NCBI GenBank assembly: GCA_934613505.1
Contig: CAKTTB010000014.1
Coordinates: 1-45,915 of the forward strand
Direction: 5' to 3'
DNA: 45,915 bases
Origin: an uncultured Oscillospiraceae bacterium
GTDB taxonomy: Bacteria; Bacillota; Clostridia; Oscillospirales; Oscillospiraceae
Shown here: positions 31,992-40,128 of the stretch, piece after piece
Layout of the letters: every line of letters begins with the position of its first letter
Position numbering within the stretch: the first letter of the stretch is position 1
The notes under the pieces: model-generated
Databases searched by the model: none
Told to the model about the DNA's origin: nothing
What the model saw: only the letters and a program-made list of their open reading frames with translations
Translations under genes and position numbers: made by a program

Positions 31992-33197
31992 ATGGAAAAG
32001 ATCAAAATGAAAACGCCGCTCGTCGAGATGGACGGCGACGAAATGACGAGAGTCCTCTGGCAGATGATCAAGGACGAGCTGATCTGCCCGTTCGTCGATC
32101 TGAAGACGGAATATTACGATCTGGGTCTGCTGCACCGCAATGAGACCGAAGATCAGGTCACGGTCGATGCGGCCATGGCCACGAAAAAATACGGCGTCGC
32201 CGTCAAATGCGCGACGATCACGCCGAATGCGCAGCGAATGATCGAGTATCCGCAGCTGACGCAGATGTGGAAAAGCCCGAACGGCACGATCCGCTCCATT
32301 CTCGACGGCACGGTCTTCCGCGCGCCTATTTTGCTGGACTCCATCAAGCCGGTCGTGCGCAACTGGAAAAAGCCGATCACCATTGCCCGTCACGCCTATG
32401 GCGACGTGTATAAATCGGTCAGCTTTGAGACGGACGAGCCGGGCGAATGCACCATGACGTTCCGCGGCGCGTCGGGCGAGGAAAAGACCGTTCTTGTGCA
32501 GAAGGTCGACGGCCCGGCCGTCTTCCAGGGCGAACACAACAAGGAATCGAGCATCCGCTCGTTTGCCAAGGCCTGCTTCCAGTACGCGATCGACACAAAG
32601 CAGGATCTCTGGTTCTCCACCAAGGACACCATCGCCAAGGTCTATGACGGCGCGTTCAAGCGGATCTTTGAGGAGGAGTACGAGCAGAACTACAAGGCAC
32701 AGTTTGAGGCGCTCGGCCTGACGTATTTCTACACGCTCATCGACGACGCGGTCGCGCGCGTCATCCGCAGCGAGGGCGGCTTCATCTGGGCCTGCAAAAA
32801 CTATGACGGCGACGTGATGAGCGACATGGTCTCCACGGCGTTCGGCTCGCTGGCCATGATGACGTCGGTGCTCGTCGCGCCGGACGGCACGACGGAGTAT
32901 GAAGCCGCGCACGGCACCGTCACGCGGCACTATTATAAGTACCTCAAGGGTGAGCAGACCTCGACCAACCCGATGGCGACGATCTTCGCGTGGACCGGCG
33001 CGCTCAGAAAGCGCGGCCAGCTGGACGAGCTGCCGGAGCTGGAGCAGTTTGCAGACCGGCTGGAGACCGCCTGCATGGATACCCTGAAGGCCGGTATCAT
33101 GACGAAGGATCTGGTCGGTCTCGTCGAAGACGGCCCAGCGCAGGCCGTGACCAGTCTGGCGTTCCTGCAGGCCATCCGCAGCCGGATGGAAGCGTGA
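31992..33197 (+). CDS. icd: isocitrate dehydrogenase, NADP, eukaryotic-like type
   Basis: A 401-residue isocitrate dehydrogenase of the homodimeric type related to eukaryotic IDH1/2 rather than to E. coli Icd. Signs are VEMDGDEMTRVLWQMIKDEL, GVAVKCATITPNAQRM, SPNGTIRSILDGTVFRAPI, and ESSIRSFAKACFQYA, which are close to the mitochondrial and cytosolic enzyme. It decarboxylates isocitrate to 2-oxoglutarate with NADP, giving the precursor for glutamate. It is the second gene of the aconitase operon. AGGAGAG precedes the ATG. Confidence 0.94.
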   Translation: MEKIKMKTPLVEMDGDEMTRVLWQMIKDELICPFVDLKTEYYDLGLLHRNETEDQVTVDAAMATKKYGVAVKCATITPNAQRMIEYPQLTQMWKSPNGTIRSILDGTVFRAPILLDSIKPVVRNWKKPITIARHAYGDVYKSVSFETDEPGECTMTFRGASGEEKTVLVQKVDGPAVFQGEHNKESSIRSFAKACFQYAIDTKQDLWFSTKDTIAKVYDGAFKRIFEEEYEQNYKAQFEALGLTYFYTLIDDAVARVIRSEGGFIWACKNYDGDVMSDMVSTAFGSLAMMTSVLVAPDGTTEYEAAHGTVTRHYYKYLKGEQTSTNPMATIFAWTGALRKRGQLDELPELEQFADRLETACMDTLKAGIMTKDLVGLVEDGPAQAVTSLAFLQAIRSRMEA

Positions 33198-33208
33198 TTC
33201 AGACAGGT

Positions 33209-33245
33209 AACAGGCACAGCAGGATCATCTGCTGTGCCTGTTCTT
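33209..33245 (+). terminator. terminator-like hairpin after icd
   Basis: A perfect 14-bp stem (33209-33222 with 33229-33242) with a 6-base loop; the tail is only TTCTT, and it runs into the 120-bp repeat. Confidence 0.65.
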
Positions 33246-33362
33246 GCCTCTCCCTTTGGGAGAGGTGACTGAGCGAAGTGAAGACGGAGAGGGTAAACGC
33301 TGACCAGAAAAGCCCTCTCAGCCGCCTGCGGCGACAGCTCTCCCAGAGGGAGAGCCAAGGGC
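33243..33362 (-). repeat. 120-bp interspersed palindromic repeat, copy B (inverted)
   Basis: The reverse complement begins GCCCTTGGCTCTCCC and matches copy A at 16601-16720 along almost its whole length, with scattered substitutions and the least similarity in the middle (around 33295-33315). It lies between icd and the convergent ygfK. Confidence 0.85.
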
Positions 33363-33369
33363 ATGAGAA

Positions 33370-33399
33370 ATGGAGCGTATCGGTACCGATACGCTCCAT
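33370..33399. repeat. perfect 30-bp palindrome
   Basis: Two 15-bp arms meet without a loop; the centre is CGGTACCG. It lies 8 bases beyond repeat copy B in the gap between convergent icd and ygfK (33198-33445). It may serve as a two-way terminator or be part of a mobile repeat. Confidence 0.8.
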
Positions 33400-33445
33400 A
33401 ACTGTTTTACGACCACCATCAAACCGGCGGGCTGTTTTTTATGCC

Positions 33446-36397
33446 TTATTCGGTGTACAGATACGCGTACTTGCTGCGGATGGTGAGGATCAGGGTCTCG
33501 ATCTCCTTCGGCAGGTCGTTCGGCTGGGACAGATCGTAGGTCTTGTCCTCGTCCAGACGGACGCGGATGGCGTCGCCGCCGAGGAACAGAACGCCCTTGT
33601 TCTCGCTCTCGTTCATATCCTTTTCGGTCTGGAAGAGCGTGAACTTGTCGTGGCACGGCTCGGAGGCATACGGGCAGAACTGCGTGCAGTTGCCGCACTC
33701 GTTGCACATCTTGTCGACGTGGACGATCTCATGGCGGCCGTCGGCCAGCTTTACGACGACGTTCGCGCGGTTCGGGCAGGAATCAGCGCAGTTTTCGCAG
33801 ACCGTGTTGCAGTTCAGGCAGCGGCTGCCCTCGCAGCAGGCGTCCTTCGCCATCTTGAGAATGCCCTTTTTGGCGATGGCATCGGCCTTGGTGGGATAGG
33901 CCTGCTCGGGGATCTCATAGGTGTGCGCCTTGCCGATGACGGCTTCCGCGAAGGCGGCTGCGTCGGCAATGCCCTCGACGACAGTGGCGGGGCCTCTGTG
34001 CGCGTCGCCGGCGGACCAGACGTTTTCGACGTTGGTCTTGAAGGCCGGACCCTTGCGGCCCATTTCGATGCCGTTGTCGGCCATGAGCTTGCTGTCGACC
34101 TTTTCGCCGATGGCGGAGATGACGAGATCGCACGGGATCTCAAACGTTTCGCCGGTGGCGACCGGGCTGCGGCGGCCGGAAGCGTCAGGCTCGCCGAGCT
34201 TCATCCTGCTGCAGACCAGCTTGCCGTCCTTCTGCTCGACCGGAGCGGCCAGCTCGACCAAATTGACGCCCTCGTCGATGGCGAGCTTCAGCTCATGCTC
34301 GTCGGCGGGCATTTCCTTTTTCGTGCGGCGGTAGACGAGGGTGGAGGAGGCTGCGCCCATGCGCTTGGCGACGCGGGCGGCGTCCATCGCGGTGTTGCCT
34401 GCGCCGACGACGACCACATGGCCCTCGAGGCACGGCTTGACCTGCGTCTTCATTTCCTTCATCCAGCCGATGACGCCCTTGACATTGCCGGGGATGCCCA
34501 GCTCGCCCGCCTGCCATGCGCCGGTGGCCATCAGGATGTGGGTGTAGCCCTGCTTCTTCAGCTCTTCCACGCTGGGTGCGGGCGCGCCGCACTTGACCGT
34601 GACGCCGAGACGCTCCATGATGGAGATATCCTTGTCGATGGCTTCGTCGGGGATACGGAACGCGGGGATGACATAGCGCGGCACGCCGCCGAGCTTCTCT
34701 TCGCGCTCAAAGATCGTGGTGTCCACGCCGCCGCGGGCGAGGAAGTAGGCCGCTGCGATGCCGGTCGGGCCGCCGCCGATGATGGCCGCCTTCTTGCCGG
34801 GGACCTTGACGGTCGGCTTCAGCGTGGCCATGAGGGCTTCGTAGCCGTGGGCGGCTGCGGTAAGCTTGGTGTCGCGGATGCGGACGGATTCGTCATAGAA
34901 GTTGCGCGAGCATTTATTCTGGCAGCGGTGCGCGCAGATGGTGCCGGTGATGAACGGCAGGGCGTTCTTTTCCGTGATGAGCTTCAGAGCCGGGCCGAAC
35001 AGACCGCGGCGGCAAAGCTCCATGTACTCCGGAATGTCCTGATGGATCGGGCAGCCGCCCTTGCAGGGCGCGGTGAAGCAGTCGATGAGGGGGACCTTGT
35101 CCTCGCTCTTGCGTGCGGGCAGCGGCTTGATGGGCTTCAGGTGGTGGAAATCGGTGTGGCTGGCCGTGGACATGTCGCTGATGGCGGCAGAATCCGTGCC
35201 GCTAAATGCGTGATACGGCAGCTTCTCGGTTTTTTCGACCATCTGGGCCAGACGGTTGTATCCGCCGGGCTTGAGAATGGTGGTGGCCACGGTGATGGGC
35301 CAGATACCGGCTGCAAACAGCTTGTCGCAGTTGAAGAACTCCGCGCCGCCGGCAAAGGAGATCCGCATTTTGCCATTGAACTGACGGCTGATGCGGCTGC
35401 ACATTTCAATGGTCAGCGGGAACAGGCTCCGGCCGGACATGTACATCTCGGTGCCGGGGAGTTCATTCCGCGTGGTGTCGACCGGGAAAGTGTTGGAGAG
35501 CTTGAGACCAAATTCCAGACCCCTGGAATCGGCCAGCGCCTGCAGACGCTCGAACATCGGCACGGCGTCGGCCCACTGCAGGTCTTCGTTGAAGTGATGC
35601 TCGTCAAAGACGATGTAGTCATAGCCCATGGAGTCGAGGATGGTGCGGGCGGTCTTGTAGCCGAGGATGGTCGGGTTGCACTTGACAAAGGTGTGCAGAC
35701 CCTTTTCGGTCAGCAGATACGACGCGATGCGCTCGATCTCCTGCGGAGGACAGCCGTGGAGCGTGGAAACGGTGACGCTGCGGCTGACGCGCGGGGAGAT
35801 GGAGGCGATGAAGTCCTTTTCCTGCGGGAACAGCTCGGTGAGAACAGCAAGGCATTCTTTGAACTGCGCGGTGTTGGACGCGTCCATCATGTTATCGATA
35901 TAGGTGTTGACCTTTTCGCCCTTGATGCCCTCAAGATCATAGCCGACGGACATGTTGAACACGAAGCCGTCCGGCGAGCCGAGACCGTAGACCTTGGAAA
36001 GAACCTTCAGTGCGCACCAGGCCTTGATATACTCGTTCTGCGCCTGCGGGACCTCCAGCTCGGTCGACCATTCCTGGTTGTAGCCTTCGTCGTTTGCCAG
36101 AATGCACGGACGCGGCACGCAGCGGGCCAGCTCTTCGCCGTCCATCTTCTGCACGGTCTTGACCTCGAAGAAGCGCGCGCCTGCAAAGTAGGCGGCGATG
36201 ATGTTCTGCGCCAGCTGGCTGTTGGGTCCTGCCGCCGGGCCGAACGGGGTCTCGATGGTCTCGCCGAAGATCGGCAGAGTCTTGCCGGTGGCATAATACG
36301 GGGTATGCACGCCGAAGATCTCGCCCTCGCGGGCATATTCGGTAACGATCCAGTTCATGAGAGACTTGAACGGGATCGGATACATTTTTTCAGACAT
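33446..36397 (-). CDS. ygfK: YgfK-type Fe-S flavoprotein (putative selenate reductase subunit; purine/urate catabolism)
   Basis: A 983-residue multidomain protein. Residues 1-400 are a dihydroorotate/dihydropyrimidine dehydrogenase-like flavin barrel. Next comes a GltD-like Fe-S segment (CFTAPCKGGCPIHQDIPEYM, CAHRCQNKCSRN), then an FAD domain (IIGGGPTGIAAAYFLARGG) and a NAD(P)H domain (VVVGAGNTAMDAARVA). The C-terminus has ferredoxin-type clusters (CLNCNTVCENCADSC, CNECGNCTQFC). It is the family annotated as selenate reductase subunit YgfK in E. coli, next to ssnA. Recent work ties ygfK and ssnA to anaerobic purine and urate degradation by gut bacteria. Start ATG 36397, AGGAGG upstream. Confidence 0.9.
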   Translation of the reverse strand: MSEKMYPIPFKSLMNWIVTEYAREGEIFGVHTPYYATGKTLPIFGETIETPFGPAAGPNSQLAQNIIAAYFAGARFFEVKTVQKMDGEELARCVPRPCILANDEGYNQEWSTELEVPQAQNEYIKAWCALKVLSKVYGLGSPDGFVFNMSVGYDLEGIKGEKVNTYIDNMMDASNTAQFKECLAVLTELFPQEKDFIASISPRVSRSVTVSTLHGCPPQEIERIASYLLTEKGLHTFVKCNPTILGYKTARTILDSMGYDYIVFDEHHFNEDLQWADAVPMFERLQALADSRGLEFGLKLSNTFPVDTTRNELPGTEMYMSGRSLFPLTIEMCSRISRQFNGKMRISFAGGAEFFNCDKLFAAGIWPITVATTILKPGGYNRLAQMVEKTEKLPYHAFSGTDSAAISDMSTASHTDFHHLKPIKPLPARKSEDKVPLIDCFTAPCKGGCPIHQDIPEYMELCRRGLFGPALKLITEKNALPFITGTICAHRCQNKCSRNFYDESVRIRDTKLTAAAHGYEALMATLKPTVKVPGKKAAIIGGGPTGIAAAYFLARGGVDTTIFEREEKLGGVPRYVIPAFRIPDEAIDKDISIMERLGVTVKCGAPAPSVEELKKQGYTHILMATGAWQAGELGIPGNVKGVIGWMKEMKTQVKPCLEGHVVVVGAGNTAMDAARVAKRMGAASSTLVYRRTKKEMPADEHELKLAIDEGVNLVELAAPVEQKDGKLVCSRMKLGEPDASGRRSPVATGETFEIPCDLVISAIGEKVDSKLMADNGIEMGRKGPAFKTNVENVWSAGDAHRGPATVVEGIADAAAFAEAVIGKAHTYEIPEQAYPTKADAIAKKGILKMAKDACCEGSRCLNCNTVCENCADSCPNRANVVVKLADGRHEIVHVDKMCNECGNCTQFCPYASEPCHDKFTLFQTEKDMNESENKGVLFLGGDAIRVRLDEDKTYDLSQPNDLPKEIETLILTIRSKYAYLYTE

Positions 36398-36430
36398 GTA
36401 AGTTCCTCCTGTTTTAATTTGCGGCTTTTT

Positions 36431-36458
36431 GCATGGCGGACGGCTCCGTCCGCCATGC
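36431..36458. repeat. intercistronic 12-bp perfect hairpin between ssnA and ygfK
   Basis: GCATGGCGGACG (36431-36442) pairs exactly with 36447-36458 around GCTC. No T run follows on the minus strand, so it is unlikely to stop transcription; it may stabilise or process the message. ATGGCGGAC also occurs in the ssnA promoter repeat (37983-37991). Confidence 0.7.
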
Positions 36459-36474
36459 AGACAGCGGTGATATC

Positions 36475-37818
36475 TTAATATTCCCGATGGTTCAGCGCGC
36501 CCCAAAGCTTCTTGGCAGCTTCAAGGATGTGGGCGTTTTCGGCTTCCTCGTCGATGCCGATCAGCTCGCGGTCCTTCATGAGGAGCTTGCCGTTGGCGAT
36601 GGTCGTGCGGCAGAGCTTGCCGGTCATGCCGAAGAGGATGTGGCCGTCGATATTTTCGTCGGAGAACGGGGTGTACGGCTTGTAGTCCATGACGATGATG
36701 TCGGCGGCGGCGCCGGCCTTGAGGACGCCCAGCTCGTCCGGGAAGTACTTCGCGCCGATCTTCGCGTTGTTCTTGAAGAGCATGCCCGTGACCTCGCACC
36801 ATGCGACGTTCGGCAGGCAGGCGTTGAGACGCTGGACGCAGAGCGCGGCCTTGAGAGACTCAATCATGTCGTTCGTCCATGCGTCGGTGCCGAGACCGAG
36901 CAGGATGCCCGCCTTCGACAGCGGCAGCACCGGGCAGACGCCGACGGCGTTGGACATGTTGGACTCGGGGTTGTTGACGACCATGGTGTTCGTATTCTGG
37001 ATCAGCTCGATCTCTGCCGGGTTCACATGGATGCAGTGGCCGAGGATGGTCTTGTCACCCAGGATGCCGTGGTCGTGCAGGCGCTGCACCGGGCGGCGGC
37101 CGTAGTTCTGCAGGGAGTCATAGACGTCGTTCATGCCCTCGGAGACATGGATATGATAGCCGGTGCGGCCGTTGTTGGCCTCGACCATGCGGTCAAACGT
37201 CTTGTCGGAGATGGTGAACAGGGCGTGGCCGCCGAACATGGCGGCGAGCATCGGATCCTTCTTTTCCTGACAGTAGGTGATCCAGTCGGCGTTCTCCTTG
37301 ATGGCCTGCAGGCACTTCTCCTCACCGTCGCGGTCAGAGACCTCGTAGCACAGGCAGGAGCGGATGCCGAACTTCTTGGCGCTCTCGCCGATCTGGAACA
37401 GGGAACCCGGGATCTCACAGTAGGCGGCATGATGATCAAAGATCGTGGTGACGCCCTGCTTGATGCAGTCGATGTACAGAGCGTCCGCGGATGCGCGGCT
37501 GCCTTCGAGCGTCAGCTTGCGGTCCATGGCCCACCACGTGCCGTCGAGGACCTCGTAGAAATTCGTGGGGTTGTTGCCAACGATGGACAGGCCTCTGGCC
37601 AGCGCGGAATAGATGTGGGTGTGGGCGTTGATGAACGCCGGCATGATGACGCCGCCTTTGGCGTCGATGATCTCGGCCTGCGGGTATTTGGCGCGCAGCG
37701 CGGCCTCTTCGCCGACCTCGACGATCCTGGTGCCTTCGTAGGCGACGGCGCCCTTTTCATAGTAGCCCTTGCCGCCTTCATCGCGGGTGATGACACGTCC
37801 GTTTGTGAGTAAATACAT
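36475..37818 (-). CDS. ssnA: SsnA-type amidohydrolase (aminohydrolase)
   Basis: A 447-residue metal-dependent hydrolase of the amidohydrolase superfamily, close in length to E. coli SsnA (442). The metal site pattern is visible: FINAHTHIYS (HxH), GYHIHVSEG, LGHCIH and GLGTDAWTND (the late Asp). It is related to chlorohydrolase/guanine-deaminase-like enzymes that act on ring amino groups. Gene order ssnA-ygfK on one strand, with 77 bases between, matches the purine-catabolism clusters of gut bacteria. AAAAGGAGG precedes the ATG. Its long leader has a terminator, so expression is probably switched. Confidence 0.92.
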   Translation of the reverse strand: MYLLTNGRVITRDEGGKGYYEKGAVAYEGTRIVEVGEEAALRAKYPQAEIIDAKGGVIMPAFINAHTHIYSALARGLSIVGNNPTNFYEVLDGTWWAMDRKLTLEGSRASADALYIDCIKQGVTTIFDHHAAYCEIPGSLFQIGESAKKFGIRSCLCYEVSDRDGEEKCLQAIKENADWITYCQEKKDPMLAAMFGGHALFTISDKTFDRMVEANNGRTGYHIHVSEGMNDVYDSLQNYGRRPVQRLHDHGILGDKTILGHCIHVNPAEIELIQNTNTMVVNNPESNMSNAVGVCPVLPLSKAGILLGLGTDAWTNDMIESLKAALCVQRLNACLPNVAWCEVTGMLFKNNAKIGAKYFPDELGVLKAGAAADIIVMDYKPYTPFSDENIDGHILFGMTGKLCRTTIANGKLLMKDRELIGIDEEAENAHILEAAKKLWGALNHREY

Positions 37819-37863
37819 GGATAATCCTCCTTTTCGTGATGATCACCGGGTATTTGCATATAA

Positions 37864-37969
37864 CAAAAGTGCTTCAGATTCTTCATCTGAAACACTCTGC
37901 CGTGCAAGCCGAGTGATAGTTGCAGCCCGTGTGCGAAACACTTCCTTACAGCTACCAATCTTAGATTGT
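37864..37969 (-). promoter_or_regulatory. attenuator / candidate riboswitch leader of ssnA-ygfK
   Basis: The predicted transcript starts near 37969 and runs about 150 bases to the ATG. A rho-independent terminator lies inside it: 12-bp stem with one wobble pair (plus 37885-37896 with 37868-37879) and a T-rich tail (plus 37861-37867). The sequence AGTGTTTC of its 5' arm (plus 37889-37896) is duplicated upstream (plus 37935-37942), and GAGTG in the arm can pair with CACTC (plus 37911-37915). Both offer antiterminator pairings. The sequence between matches no riboswitch consensus I can recall. Confidence 0.6.
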
Positions 37970-37975
37970 AATTTC

Positions 37976-38004
37976 ATTATAAATGGCGGACAAAAAAATT
38001 GCAA
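37976..38004 (-). promoter_or_regulatory. sigma-A promoter of ssnA-ygfK
   Basis: On the minus strand, TTGCAA (plus 37999-38004) and TATAAT (plus 37976-37981) with a 17-base spacer. Confidence 0.8.
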
Positions 38005-38033
38005 TGCACTTACAAATTTTTTTGCCCGCCATT
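37982..38033. repeat. 19-bp inverted repeat over the ssnA promoter
   Basis: 37982-38000 and 38015-38033 are complementary at 18 of 19 positions (arm pattern AATGGCGG, one base, then CAAAAAAATT), with a 14-base spacer. One arm fills the spacer of the ssnA promoter, so it could be an operator. It also lies after the nth stop and might act as nth's terminator. Confidence 0.7.
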
Positions 38034-38103
38034 TTTTACAAACTTCGCCGGGGATTTTTGAGCAATCTGCGCGCCATTTGCAATCGGCGAACGCTTCCGC
38101 CGG

Positions 38104-38739
38104 TCAGCTGCCGGAGAAACTTTTGCAGTACGGCGCAAGGCAGCAGCGCTCGCATGCCGGCCGCCGCGCCACGCACACAGCGCGGCCGTGCAGGACGATC
38201 CGGTGGCAGAAATCGGACGATTCCTCCGGCGGCAGGATCTTTCGCAGCTGCTGCTCGACCTTCGCCGGGTCCTTGCCAGTGGACAGGCCAAGAAGGCCGC
38301 AGATGCGGATGCAGTGCGTGTCGCAGACGACGGAGCCGGGCGTCTTGTAGAGATCGCCGAGCAGAAGGTTCGCTGTCTTCCTTCCCACGCCGGGCAGGCG
38401 CAGAAGCGCCTCCATCGTGCCGGGGACCTTTCCGCCGTAGTCGTCGCGCAGCATCCGGCAGGCGAGGACGATATCCTCCGCCTTGTGCTTGTAGAAGCCG
38501 CAGGAGTGGACGTATGTTTCTACCTCGGCAATATCGGCGTCGGCAAAGGCCTCCAGCGTCGGATAGCGCGTAAAGAGCGCGGGCGTTACCAGATTGACCC
38601 GCGCGTCGGTACACTGCGCTGACAGCCGCACCGCGATCATCAGCTCGTAATCTTTTTTGTAGTGCAGCGCGCAGACCGAATCCGGGTATTCCTGCTTCAG
38701 AGCGGCAATAATGCCCTCCACACGTTCGGCAGTTTCCAT
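38104..38739 (-). CDS. nth: endonuclease III
   Basis: A base-excision-repair DNA glycosylase/AP lyase for oxidised pyrimidines, 211 residues. The helix-hairpin-helix and catalytic lysine are in RLPGVGRKTANLLLG, and the catalytic Asp is in VVCDTHCIRI. The C-terminal 4Fe-4S cluster has the exact C-x6-C-x2-C-x5-C spacing (CVARRPACERCCLAPYC). I chose the ATG at 38739 (METAERVEGIIAALK) behind AAGGGGG; an in-frame extension reads across the promoter region and is rejected. Divergent from rarA. Confidence 0.94.
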   Translation of the reverse strand: METAERVEGIIAALKQEYPDSVCALHYKKDYELMIAVRLSAQCTDARVNLVTPALFTRYPTLEAFADADIAEVETYVHSCGFYKHKAEDIVLACRMLRDDYGGKVPGTMEALLRLPGVGRKTANLLLGDLYKTPGSVVCDTHCIRICGLLGLSTGKDPAKVEQQLRKILPPEESSDFCHRIVLHGRAVCVARRPACERCCLAPYCKSFSGS

Positions 38740-38770
38740 GCGTGCGCCCCCTTTTTTCCTGATTACACGA

Positions 38771-38779
38771 ATTATAGCA
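38771..38779 (-). promoter_or_regulatory. extended -10 promoter of nth
   Basis: TGCTATAAT on the minus strand, 32 bases before the start codon; the -35 is weak. Confidence 0.55.
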
Positions 38780-38807
38780 TAAAAGCGCGGCAAAGGGAAC
38801 AGGCCAC

Positions 38808-38836
38808 TTGTAATTACCGGCGGCAGCCGGTATAAT
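38808..38836 (+). promoter_or_regulatory. sigma-A promoter of rarA
   Basis: TTGTAA (38808-38813) and TATAAT (38831-38836) with a 17-base spacer. Confidence 0.8.
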
Positions 38837-38865
38837 ACAGGAAAACACAAAAGGAGGCGGGCGAG

Positions 38866-40128
38866 ATGTACCAGCCCCTCGCGGACGCGCTTCGTCCGCA
38901 GGAACTTTCAGACGTCTGCGGGCAGCAGCATATTCTGGGCGAAAACGGCCTGCTGCGCCGTATCATCGAATCCGGAAGCGTGCCGAATCTCATCTTCTAC
39001 GGGCCGTCCGGCACGGGCAAGACAACGGTCGCGAACCTGATCGCGAAGAAAACACAGCGGAAGCTGTGCAAGCTCAACGCAACCACGGCGTCCTCCGCCG
39101 ACATTAAGGAGATCTACGCCCAGCTGGACACGTTCCTCGCGCCGAACGGCGTGCTGCTGTATCTCGACGAGATCCAGTATTTCAACAAAAAGCAGCAGCA
39201 GACGCTGCTGGAATACATCGAAAACGGCAAGATCACGCTGATCGCGTCCACGACGGAAAACCCGTATTTCTATGTCTATAACGCCATTCTGTCGCGCTCC
39301 ACGGTCTTTGAGTTCAAGCCCGTGGAGAAGGAAGAAGCGCAGCGCGCGGTCGAGCGGGCGCTCAATTATCTCGAAGCGCGCGACAGCGTGACCATCCTGC
39401 CGGAGCCAGGTGTGACCGGCCATATCGCGCAGGCCTGCGGCGGCGATATCCGGAAGGCGCTGAACGCCATCGAGTTTCTCTATGCCGCGACAAGGCCGGA
39501 AAACGGCGTCCTGCGCCTGACGCTGGAGGATGCGAAGCAGGTGTCGCAGCGCTCGGCCATGCGCTATGACAAGGCCGGCGATGATCATTATGACGATCTG
39601 TCCGCGCTCATGAAGTCCATCCGCGGTTCCGATCCGGACGCGGCGGTACACTATCTGGCGCGCTTTCTCGAGGCGGGCGACCTGCCGTCGGCCTGCCGGA
39701 GGATCCTCTGCTCCGTGGCGGAGGATATTGGCCTTGCCTATCCGCAGGCGATCCCCATCGTCAAGGCCTGCGTCGACAGCGCCCTGCAGCTCGGCCTGCC
39801 GGAGGCGCGGTTGCCGCTGGCAGACGCGGTGATTCTCCTCGCGACCGCGCCGAAGTCCAACTCCGGCTGCATGGCCATCGACGCCGCCATTGCCGATGTG
39901 AAGGCGGGCCGGACCGGCCCCGTGCCGCGGGAGCTGCAGAACGTCCACGCGGACGGCACGGGCTTTGAGCGTGAGCAGGGCTATCTCTACCCGCACAATT
40001 ATCCCGGCCACTGGGTCCGGCAGCAGTACCTGCCGGACGCGATCAAAGACCGGACGTACTATGTATACGGCGATAATAAGACCGAGCAGGCGGCCAAGCG
40101 CTATTGGGACGAGATCAAAAAACAGTGA
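38866..40128 (+). CDS. rarA: replication-associated recombination protein A (RarA/MgsA)
   Basis: An AAA+ ATPase of the RarA/MgsA/WRNIP1 family, 420 residues, which acts at stalled replication forks. The start MYQPLADALRPQELSDVCGQQHILG is typical. Walker A is GPSGTGKTT, Walker B is LLYLDEIQYFNKKQQQ, and sensor 1 is IASTTENPYF. The C-terminal oligomerisation domain includes AAVHYLARFLEAGDLPSACRRI and EDIGLAYPQA, with the end YLPDAIKDRTYY. AAAGGAGG stands before the ATG. Its 3' end overlaps the convergent S1-domain gene by 14 bases. Confidence 0.95.
   Translation: MYQPLADALRPQELSDVCGQQHILGENGLLRRIIESGSVPNLIFYGPSGTGKTTVANLIAKKTQRKLCKLNATTASSADIKEIYAQLDTFLAPNGVLLYLDEIQYFNKKQQQTLLEYIENGKITLIASTTENPYFYVYNAILSRSTVFEFKPVEKEEAQRAVERALNYLEARDSVTILPEPGVTGHIAQACGGDIRKALNAIEFLYAATRPENGVLRLTLEDAKQVSQRSAMRYDKAGDDHYDDLSALMKSIRGSDPDAAVHYLARFLEAGDLPSACRRILCSVAEDIGLAYPQAIPIVKACVDSALQLGLPEARLPLADAVILLATAPKSNSGCMAIDAAIADVKAGRTGPVPRELQNVHADGTGFEREQGYLYPHNYPGHWVRQQYLPDAIKDRTYYVYGDNKTEQAAKRYWDEIKKQ

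Noticed and set aside
30174..32930. Long minus-strand open frame of over 900 codons opposite the aconitase and icd genes
   Set aside because: Antisense shadow of two well-identified genes; Arg/Asp/Val-rich with no motif.
33446..36397. Selenoprotein (in-frame UGA) in the YgfK gene, suggested by its selenate-reductase name
   Set aside because: The frame is open throughout with Cys at the Fe-S positions; the name comes from annotation history and not from selenocysteine.
33278..36478. Long plus-strand open frame of over 1000 codons opposite ygfK
   Set aside because: It is the mirror of a clearly coding minus-strand gene in GC-rich DNA, with repetitive Val/Asp/Gly/Ala composition, no ribosome site and no recognisable domain.
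37864..37969. Known purine, preQ1, SAM, TPP, THF, glycine or c-di-GMP riboswitch upstream of ssnA
   Set aside because: I looked for the conserved core sequences of these classes and did not find them; only the terminator and competing arms are supported.
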